Origin: Chloroflexota bacterium
GTDB taxonomy: Bacteria; Chloroflexota; Dehalococcoidia; Dehalococcoidales; UBA2162
NCBI GenBank assembly: GCA_016202555.1
Contig: JACQOL010000117.1
Coordinates: forward strand, 1 to 5,308
Direction: 5' to 3'
DNA length: 5,308 nt
Shown: in pieces, positions 1 to 5,308 of the stretch
How positions within the stretch are numbered: position 1 is the stretch's first letter
Layout: each line of letters opens with the position of its first letter
Notes under the pieces: generated by a model
Told to the model about the DNA's origin: nothing
The model's input: only the letters and a program-made list of their open reading frames with translations
Database searches by the model: none
Position numbers and translations under genes: made by a program

Positions 1-2443
1 GGCTTAACACCGGCTTGGTGGCTCTTACCCGCCAGTAGTAGGTAGTAGCCGTTTCCAGGGCTGGCAAACGGGCTGAACTTCCTTCAGTATTACCTTCAAA
101 CCCGCTCGGCACGGTGGAAAAGTCGGTATCGTAGTCAAGCTGCCACTGATATTGGGTAGCACCCCTTAGTGACTTCCAATCAAGGATAATATTCCCAGTA
201 GCGATACCCGGGGCTGTGTTAGACGGTGCCGTTAAGGTAACCGGTGAGGTTAAACTATCAGTATAGGTCATCAGCCTGGTATTGTGGCTATCAACCGACC
301 ACATTTGATTACCTGATAACCAGAGCCCGCTCAGAGTAACCCCATCATCAAGCCCACCGGTAACCGTTTCAAAGGTTACTCCCAGCGGATAGGTTGGGGC
401 AAGTGAACGCTCCATACCACCATTAGCCTTGGAGTTAGCAGCGTATAAGGTACCATCAGTCGCTACCCTTATCTGACTGACTATCCCACCGACAGGTAGG
501 GTGCCATCGATTCTTACCCAGCTGGTGCTTTTGTTAATGATATAACGATAAATACCGTTACTGGCATTGTTGCTAGCCGCATAGACAGTATTATTGCGAC
601 TGAAATCAGGGTCAAAGGTAACTGATATTAAGCCGATAAGGGGTGATGAAGTAGTATCCGGTGGCAGAGGTCTAAACGAGGTGCCATTATCGCTAGACCA
701 GTAGACCCAGCCGCTAGTATTACCTATCAGGATAGTTTTATCATGCTCATAGTTGGGTGAAATAGCGATAGACTGTAACGCTTGGCTACCAGCGACTACC
801 CCGGTAGCATAAGAAAAACCGCCATTGGTGGTGCTGTAGACCAGTCCATGACCACCATCATAGCCACCAACGAACAGACTATCATCATTAGCTACTGTCC
901 ATATATCAAAGAGAAACGGAGCATCCCGACGGGTGAAGGTTTGCCCATTATCGCTTGATTTCCATATTACCGAATTACTGCCCTTAGTTCCGGCTAAAAA
1001 CACTACTTGATGGCCGTTACCGTATTGCCGAGGAAGCTGAACCGAGTTAATGCTGTCGGCACTGGCAGTGCTACTGGTAAGCACTCTGTCCCATTTTACC
1101 CCACTATTTCGGCTCCGCCACAGACTATGCTCAATATGCCCGCTATCAAAGGTGAGCAGAAACAGGGTATTATCCTGAGCATAATTAGGGGATGGGGCCA
1201 AACCAACGATAGCGCTCAAAGTGGTATCAATTAAACTCACCTGATTCCAGCTAATACCCCCATCGGCAGTAAGAGAAAGGGCGCTCTCGGTGCCGCTGGT
1301 CGCCACATAAGCACGACGGCTACTGGTGAAATCAGGAGCCATAAGCACTTCAGTTCGGGATTGTCCGCTGGGGGCTTTACGGCTTCTTGTCCAGTTAACA
1401 CCACTATCGGTGCTAACATAGATTTGGGCGCTCCCGGCAGCCCCCGCCAGCAGGGTAGCCCCGGTAGTATTGCCACTCACCGCTAGCCAAGCAACACCAA
1501 GCTGATTATACCCGTAGTTGAAACCAATATTAAGGTCGGCAACTATTGAACTCTCCGGCATTGCCCGGCTGTAAATTATATAAGCATCGCCGTTGTTACT
1601 GGAGCTATTAATGCCAACAAAGAGAGTAAAAGTATCCCGGGTGGCTCCGTAATTAGCCGGGAAGGCGATGCTGGCGCTTTGTGAAACTACACTATGAATA
1701 GTAGCATCACTGAAATTTTGCCCCCAGTCAGCATCACCGACTTTAATGGTAACCATAGTATCTATTTCGTTAGTAACCACTGCCACAAGCTGACCGTCAC
1801 GGGCAAAGTTTGGGGAGAAGGCTACCCGCAAAACATCATAATTACTGATATTGGTGCTGCTCCAGCCCCAGAGCGGCTGACTCTCATCCAGAATATAGAC
1901 ACCTCCGTATTGTGAGCTATCAGTATCTCGCGTGCCAACAGCAACAAGGTAGGTATTATCATTGCGGGTAATAGTGATGCTAGTGATGGTGATATTGTTA
2001 CTGCCGGCTCCGCCCGGCTTGGGGGGAAAAAGGGTAAAAGTATTACCCGCATCCACCGATTTATAGAGCTGGGATATTGTGGCGTAGTAGATAATTTTAG
2101 CGTCATCAGGAGCAGTAGCAATGGCAACTATGGCATCCTTAACTTTACCAGTATCAGACCAGCTCTGACCTTCATCTTGCGATTTGAAGAGGGTAGAGCT
2201 TGTCCCAGAGGCGCTGACGACGTAGGCGTAGAGGGTACCATCAGGCGCCATCGTCAGCTGCCGAACATCTGAACCACTGGCTAGCACCCAGTTATCAGCC
2301 TCACCCCCAATGGGCATCTTAACCTGGGACCACTTATTAACTTCATCCGGGGCAGCCACCACCGGATGAGAGGAAGGCAAGGCAGACAGACTCATCACTA
2401 AAGCCAGTACCAGAGCAGCCAGAAGGATTTTAGCTGTCGCCAT
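1..2443 (-). CDS. Secreted Asp-box beta-propeller surface protein with a C-terminal fibronectin-III-like module (3' end outside the window)
   Basis: I read this frame codon by codon: it is open from ATG 2443 to the left edge, 814 codons without a stop. Residues 1-31 look like a Sec signal peptide: Lys5, a hydrophobic core from about 6 to 20, and probable cleavage after VVAA, before PDE. The body is a repeat protein. Asp-box (BNR-like) motifs of the form S-x-D/N-x-G-x-x-W/F/Y lie near residues 87-95, 128-136, 343-351, 391-399, 443-451, 495-503, 536-545 and 582-590. SPNY/F-like motifs lie near 210, 261, 369, 418, 470, 562 and 611, many about 50 residues apart, which fits propeller blades. Residues about 733-810 form a fibronectin-III-like module ending TTYYWRVRAT. 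Asp-box propellers occur in sialidases and Ycf48-like proteins, but I see no sialidase FRIP motif or catalytic set, so binding or scaffolding is more likely. There is no cysteine. The ATG is the first possible start: an in-frame TAG lies at 2465-2467 and no ATG, GTG or TTG falls between. Gene 2 suggests the missing end carries a Pro-rich stalk and a membrane anchor; that part is inference. Confidence 0.93.
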   Translation of the reverse strand, partial: MATAKILLAALVLALVMSLSALPSSHPVVAAPDEVNKWSQVKMPIGGEADNWVLASGSDVRQLTMAPDGTLYAYVVSASGTSSTLFKSQDEGQSWSDTGKVKDAIVAIATAPDDAKIIYYATISQLYKSVDAGNTFTLFPPKPGGAGSNNITITSITITRNDNTYLVAVGTRDTDSSQYGGVYILDESQPLWGWSSTNISNYDVLRVAFSPNFARDGQLVAVVTNEIDTMVTIKVGDADWGQNFSDATIHSVVSQSASIAFPANYGATRDTFTLFVGINSSSNNGDAYIIYSRAMPESSIVADLNIGFNYGYNQLGVAWLAVSGNTTGATLLAGAAGSAQIYVSTDSGVNWTRSRKAPSGQSRTEVLMAPDFTSSRRAYVATSGTESALSLTADGGISWNQVSLIDTTLSAIVGLAPSPNYAQDNTLFLLTFDSGHIEHSLWRSRNSGVKWDRVLTSSTASADSINSVQLPRQYGNGHQVVFLAGTKGSNSVIWKSSDNGQTFTRRDAPFLFDIWTVANDDSLFVGGYDGGHGLVYSTTNGGFSYATGVVAGSQALQSIAISPNYEHDKTILIGNTSGWVYWSSDNGTSFRPLPPDTTSSPLIGLISVTFDPDFSRNNTVYAASNNASNGIYRYIINKSTSWVRIDGTLPVGGIVSQIRVATDGTLYAANSKANGGMERSLAPTYPLGVTFETVTGGLDDGVTLSGLWLSGNQMWSVDSHNTRLMTYTDSLTSPVTLTAPSNTAPGIATGNIILDWKSLRGATQYQWQLDYDTDFSTVPSGFEGNTEGSSARLPALETATTYYWRVRATKPVLS
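21..47 (-). repeat. Left copy of the 27-base block shared by the two fibronectin-like modules
   Basis: Bases 21-47 match 3085-3111 at 25 of 27 positions in the same orientation. On the minus strand both encode TTYYW-R/K-VRA, the last strand of the fibronectin-III-like module. It lies inside the coding sequence, so it is a shared protein module and not a separate mobile repeat. Confidence 0.8.
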
Positions 2444-2450
2444 ATGGCGA

Positions 2451-2479
2451 ATTTTAGCCTTAGTCTAGAGTGAAGTCAA
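2451..2479 (-). promoter_or_regulatory. Sigma-70-type promoter for the beta-propeller gene, probably giving a leaderless mRNA
   Basis: On the minus strand the -35 box TTGACT (2479-2474) and the -10 box TAAAAT (2456-2451) each match consensus at five of six bases and are exactly 17 bases apart. Seven bases (2450-2444) separate the -10 box from the ATG at 2443, so the expected start of transcription is the A of the ATG or its immediate neighbour. No good Shine-Dalgarno sequence lies at normal distance; the only purine patch, AAGG (2462-2459), is 15 bases before the ATG and would lie upstream of this transcription start. An A-rich stretch, GAAAAATT, sits just upstream of the -35 box. This is predicted from sequence only. 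Confidence 0.7.
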
Positions 2480-2524
2480 TTTTTCATAACCCTAGCATTT
2501 TAATCCCTCTCCACTCAAAGAGGT

Positions 2525-2701
2525 TTTGTATCAAAAGTAAGTTCATTTATGTCACCCTGAGCACATTCACTATGTTCAGTATAAACTCCATGAAGAGTCT
2601 CGGAGTGGTGGGAATTATTGGCTCACCACCAGCCCCACACCGACCCCGCCTTAAATACGGAGCTTCGTCGCTTCGCTCCTCAGAATGACATTTGATACAA
2701 A
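2525..2701. repeat. Intergenic repeat element with nested inverted repeats (REP/MITE-like)
   Basis: The inner ends are TGTCACCCTGAG (2550-2561) and CTCAGAATGACA (2679-2690), inverted and matching at 10 of 12 positions. The outer ends are a perfect 11-base inverted pair, TTTGTATCAAA (2525-2535) and TTTGATACAAA (2691-2701). The right outer copy abuts the inner end; the left one is 14 bases away. On the minus strand the right end reads TCATTCTGAGGAGCGAAGCG, which resembles a repeat family scattered through many bacterial genomes and whose frames yield spurious peptides such as HSEERSDEA. No transposase is encoded and no clear target duplication is visible. A small non-autonomous element or a REP-type palindromic unit is the best reading; whether the outer pair belongs to it is uncertain. 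Confidence 0.75.
2605..2629. repeat. Internal hairpin of the intergenic repeat
   Basis: GTGGTGGG (2605-2612) can pair with CTCACCAC (2622-2629), with one G-T wobble, around a 9-base loop. It lies near the middle of the repeat element. A second small palindrome, GGAGC (2659-2663) and GCTCC (2675-2679), lies next to the right end. Together they suggest that the element's RNA or single strand folds back, as REP-like elements do. No T-run follows either stem, so they do not look like terminators. Confidence 0.5.
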
Positions 2702-2730
2702 GGCAATTCAAGGGGAAAAAGGGGTAGGTC

Positions 2731-2775
2731 ACTATAAACAATAAAGAAGGGAGGTCACCTAAGGCGACCTCCCTT
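2731..2775 (-). terminator. Intrinsic (rho-independent) terminator after the beta-helix gene
   Basis: A perfect 10-bp inverted repeat, AAGGGAGGTC (2747-2756) and GACCTCCCTT (2766-2775), has a 9-base spacer in which CC and GG may also pair. Read on the minus strand, the stem is followed by TTCTTTATTGTTTATAG, a T-rich tail. It starts 36 bases past the stop codon at 2811. The other direction has no T-run after the stem, so the terminator should act only on minus-strand transcripts. It separates the two genes into different transcription units. Confidence 0.88.
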
Positions 2776-2810
2776 GAGTATCTTGGTCAGGTTTTATCCT
2801 TCAAGCCGAA

Positions 2811-5308
2811 CTAGGCTACACGCCGGGTTCGAACAATCAGGACAATCAAGGCGATAATCAGTACCGCGCCAACCAGAATTATTATCCACAGCAAATAGCT
2901 TGGAATCGGTTGTGGAGTTGACACCGGTACCTGAACAATCTGTGCTGGCGGAGCCGGTTCCTTCTGAACAATTACAGTTGGAGCCGCTGCCGCCGGTGGC
3001 ACTGGTTTTGCCATGGTCGTGAAGACGCCCTGTGCGTAGTCACTACCAGGAGCACTCTTGCCAGGCGCTGCCGCAGCCGTTGTAGCTCTTACCTTCCAGT
3101 AGTAGGTAGTACCATAGGAAAGGGTCTCGCTCTTGTAGAAGGCTGTAGCTACATTATGACTGTATTCGATGATGCCGAAGGTCTTATCGGTGGATACTAC
3201 AAGTTCGTAGCCGACTGCCCCCGGATACGCCGTCCAGTTGAGTACCGGCTCAATTGAAACATTTTCAGCACCAAGTACTGGTGCAACGATGCTGGGTGGT
3301 GCAATCACAGCCGGTGCAGGTACTGGGCCGGCTACCAGGACAAAGGGAGTGCCCGTTAAATCACTCGTCGTCGGGACGGTCGGGGTGGTAGCTCCCACTG
3401 CCTTGATATTAGCCCAGACGAAGGTACCGTCGCCACTGACACCCTGGTCGCTAGCCGCAATCCACTTGCCTTGCAGCCCGCTCCAGAAGTAAAGCTGGGT
3501 AGTGGAGGTAATGCCCGTGGCATAGAACTTAGCACTGACTGTCGTGCTGGAGGCCAATGAGATGTAGACATCGTAATAGGCACCCGTTAACGGGGTGTAA
3601 GCCGGCGCCACTGTCTTGGGATTAGCCGCAAGCTTACTTAGTGTAATCTGGGCGGCAGGATCGGTAGTTACACCATCGACTGCAACGCCAGCTGAGGTTG
3701 ACGCGTCAAGACTCTTGGCAACAGTAGCGACGGTAGTGGTGCTTCGAGCTGCCGAGGTATCAGCCGTCAGGAAGGGTTTGAAGGTAACATAGTCACTCAT
3801 TATATCACCCTTACCCGCCGAGTTGCCCGAGGCATTATAGGGACCGGTGGCATCGCCCCACCAGTTAAGTTTGGCGTTAAGGCTGTTGACGCTGTCCTCG
3901 TTACGCAGCCCCTTAGTATTACCGCTGAAGCTGTTGCCATTCACCAGAACTTTGTCGCCATTAGCGGTAACCTTCACCGAGAAGCCCTTATTGCCCTTGA
4001 TAGTATTACTCTCTACGGTAACACCGGCATTAGCTCCGATGGCTACCGTGCCCTTGGCCGCATCACCGGTGCCGCTCAGGACGGAGTTAGTAATAGTGTT
4101 CGCCTGGATGGTGGCTTTAGAAGCGGCGTTGTTAATATCAATTGCCTTTTCCAGTTGGTCAAAGGTGCTGGTCTTGATGACGACACCGACGCTACCAACA
4201 GCATCGGAGTAGCCAATACCGCCAGTCCCATCACCAGTGAAAGTGCTGGTCGCCACTACCAGCGAGTTGGTGGCCGTGGTCAGTGCGACTGTAGTTTCAA
4301 TCGCTTTATCACTGACCATCCCAGGGTCCCCATCCAGCTTGAAGGTAACGCTGGTAATCTTAGCCGTGGCACCAGCCGCAGCCAGTTTGACCCCAGTATC
4401 AGTTACCGTGCCTGATTGCGTGTCAATGGTATCATTCGTCATCGTCAAGCTGATAGAGCTACTGGTCAGGAGGGTCACCCCACTGGAGGACGACCTCTTG
4501 GTCAGGGTGCTGTTCTTGATGGTAGCAGTGTCAGCACCACTTTGAAGCGTTAGCGTGCCCTTGATGGTCACCGAATCCAGTGTGAAGCCAGTGCCGTTGA
4601 TGCTGACCGCATCAGCGCCGCTCGTGCCACCAATAATTGTTTCCGCGGCCGTGCCTGTAGCCATAATGGTCAGGTTGTCTAACCCGCTAGCTACGGTCAC
4701 ATTTTCAGGGTAGGTACCCGGGGCAACCTTGAGGGTATCATCGTCAACCGCTGCGTTGACAGCATCCTGGATGGTGCCGTAGCTGCCAACAAAGTTACCC
4801 AGCTTGTTGTAGCGGTCGACTTTTCCCGGGACGGCGATAGTATAAGCCGCTGAGTCTACCGCAGTAGTCTCCTGGCTCGTCTTGACATTTAAGATATAGC
4901 TCCCCGCTGCATTCGGGTTAAAGATACCGGCACCAGTGGCGAACTTAACCGCCATATGGACTGGCCCGGTCGTGCTGCCTATAGCAGTTGGAAATGTAAC
5001 GACAAAGGTTCTTGAGGTTGAAGTGAAGGTAACATTATCTGCTCCGGTATAAGTGGCGGCATTATCTTTCGAAACCGAAATGCTAGCCGACATGTTAGTC
5101 GAAGCGTAGTCCGCCGCGGGTACCGTGGTGCCGCTGGGGAAGACCACTGTGATGGTATCCGTGCCCGCTGTCAACCCGAAGTAGGTATCAAACTTAATGA
5201 CATACTGCGCGGCCGAGCTAATAGTGGTCGGCGTTACCGTTACCGCGGGAGCGCTGATTGTTGCCAGGGCCGGGGCCGCAAAAGCGAGCATGCTGGCTAA
5301 GACAACAA
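2811..5308 (-). CDS. Secreted beta-helix surface protein with Ig-like and fibronectin-III-like modules and a C-terminal membrane anchor (5' end outside the window)
   Basis: The stop is TAG at 2811-2813. The first in-window ATG is at 5291 (826 codons), but the frame stays open to the right edge and reads VVLAS before that Met. VVLASMLAFAAPALA looks like the end of a Sec signal peptide, so the true start is probably outside the window. Residues below are numbered from Met 5291. About 12-155 is an Ig-like beta domain (VTPTTISSAAQY, TDTITVVFPSGTTVP). About 160-485 is a right-handed parallel beta-helix of the NosD/pectate-lyase-like type: it opens with YGTIQDAVNAA and DDDTLKVAPGTYPENV, carries Asn-rich coils, and closes with LNWWGDATGP. 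About 515-655 is a beta-rich domain ending DLTGTPFVLVAG. About 670-740 is fibronectin-III-like (TTYYWKVRATT), and 760-798 is a Pro/Ala stalk. A single membrane helix at about 799-820 and the basic tail RTRRVA predict a cytoplasmic C-terminus with the rest outside. No pectate-lyase catalytic residues can be assigned. There is no cysteine. Role inferred: anchored surface display or binding. Confidence 0.96.
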   Translation of the reverse strand, partial: VVLASMLAFAAPALATISAPAVTVTPTTISSAAQYVIKFDTYFGLTAGTDTITVVFPSGTTVPAADYASTNMSASISVSKDNAATYTGADNVTFTSTSRTFVVTFPTAIGSTTGPVHMAVKFATGAGIFNPNAAGSYILNVKTSQETTAVDSAAYTIAVPGKVDRYNKLGNFVGSYGTIQDAVNAAVDDDTLKVAPGTYPENVTVASGLDNLTIMATGTAAETIIGGTSGADAVSINGTGFTLDSVTIKGTLTLQSGADTATIKNSTLTKRSSSSGVTLLTSSSISLTMTNDTIDTQSGTVTDTGVKLAAAGATAKITSVTFKLDGDPGMVSDKAIETTVALTTATNSLVVATSTFTGDGTGGIGYSDAVGSVGVVIKTSTFDQLEKAIDINNAASKATIQANTITNSVLSGTGDAAKGTVAIGANAGVTVESNTIKGNKGFSVKVTANGDKVLVNGNSFSGNTKGLRNEDSVNSLNAKLNWWGDATGPYNASGNSAGKGDIMSDYVTFKPFLTADTSAARSTTTVATVAKSLDASTSAGVAVDGVTTDPAAQITLSKLAANPKTVAPAYTPLTGAYYDVYISLASSTTVSAKFYATGITSTTQLYFWSGLQGKWIAASDQGVSGDGTFVWANIKAVGATTPTVPTTSDLTGTPFVLVAGPVPAPAVIAPPSIVAPVLGAENVSIEPVLNWTAYPGAVGYELVVSTDKTFGIIEYSHNVATAFYKSETLSYGTTYYWKVRATTAAAAPGKSAPGSDYAQGVFTTMAKPVPPAAAAPTVIVQKEPAPPAQIVQVPVSTPQPIPSYLLWIIILVGAVLIIALIVLIVRTRRVA
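3085..3111 (-). repeat. Right copy of the 27-base block shared by the two fibronectin-like modules
   Basis: This is the partner of 21-47, with the only two differences in the Arg/Lys region after TTYYW. The flanking codons of the two modules diverge, so recent common origin or gene conversion of a short patch are both possible. Confidence 0.8.

Larger units (their letters stand above)
2444..2810. other. Intergenic region between the two surface-protein genes
   Basis: These 367 bases hold no gene I can support. From right to left they contain the 3' untranslated end of the beta-helix gene (2776-2810), its terminator, an AT-rich spacer with short G runs (2702-2730), the nested inverted-repeat element, and a stretch of about 45 bases (2480-2524) without a recognised signal, then the propeller gene's promoter. 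Short reading frames here, such as minus 2547-2741 and plus 2470-2688, run through the repeat and are not credible genes. Confidence 0.8.

Noticed and set aside
1822..2127. Minus-strand 101-codon frame inside the propeller gene
   Set aside because: It lies in a different frame of the same strand, wholly within the continuous 814-codon propeller frame that carries the Asp-box motifs.
1..2443. Sialidase (neuraminidase) reading of the propeller protein
   Set aside because: Asp-boxes alone do not define a sialidase. I see no FRIP motif and no convincing arginine triad or catalytic Asp/Tyr/Glu arrangement.
2470..2688. Plus-strand 72-codon frame across the intergenic region
   Set aside because: It runs through the repeat element and out of the propeller promoter, has no convincing ribosome-binding site and no protein-like composition.
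2550..2690. Insertion sequence or CRISPR reading of the intergenic repeat
   Set aside because: There is no transposase frame, no clear target-site duplication, and no series of regularly spaced direct repeats.
2547..2741. Minus-strand 64-codon frame containing CHSEERSDEAPYL
   Set aside because: It is a translation of the intergenic repeat. Peptides of this type are well-known spurious products of that repeat family, and the frame also overlaps the terminator's T-rich tail.
2731..2775. Bidirectional terminator
   Set aside because: The stem is symmetric, but only the minus-strand side is followed by a T-rich tract, and there is no plus-strand gene in the window to terminate.
3847..4545. Plus-strand frames opposite the beta-helix region (for example 3847-4212 and 4237-4545)
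   Set aside because: They are antisense shadows of the well-supported beta-helix gene, and their Leu/Val/Ser-rich composition is what its Thr/Ala/Ser/Asn codons give in reverse.

Overview
The window holds two long minus-strand genes for secreted, cell-surface-type proteins and the 367-base gap between them. Neither gene is complete here. The upstream one (2811-5308) loses the start of its signal peptide at the right edge. The downstream one (1-2443) runs off the left edge with no stop codon. No RNA gene, CRISPR array, transposase or enzyme with a recognisable active site is visible.

The style suggests a bacterium of the Chloroflexota, most likely a Dehalococcoidia-type lineage from sediment or the subsurface. 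The pointers are low-complexity Ala/Thr/Ser-rich surface proteins, a Pro/Ala stalk followed by one C-terminal membrane helix and a short Arg-rich tail, Asp-box propellers with repeated SPNY-type motifs, and an intergenic repeat of the TGTCA-yy-CTGAG / GAGCGAAGCGA kind. This placement rests on remembered resemblance, not on a search, and is moderate at best.

Layout in the direction of transcription (right to left): (1) the beta-helix surface protein, with a truncated Sec signal, an Ig-like domain, a right-handed beta-helix ending in an NWWGDATGP motif, a beta-rich domain, a fibronectin-III-like module, a Pro/Ala linker, a membrane helix and the tail RTRRVA; (2) a strong intrinsic terminator at 2731-2775; (3) a repeat element with nested inverted repeats at about 2525-2701; (4) a near-consensus promoter at 2451-2479, placed so that transcription should begin at or next to the ATG, giving a leaderless mRNA; (5) the beta-propeller protein, with a signal peptide, at least eight Asp-box motifs and seven SPNY-like motifs, and a fibronectin-III-like module cut by the window edge.

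The two proteins share the C-terminal fibronectin-like module, including a 27-base block that is 25/27 identical, and neither contains a cysteine. They are best read as two separately transcribed members of one family of anchored surface proteins with different N-terminal display domains. What they bind is not visible. The window does not show a defence, mobile or biosynthetic system.
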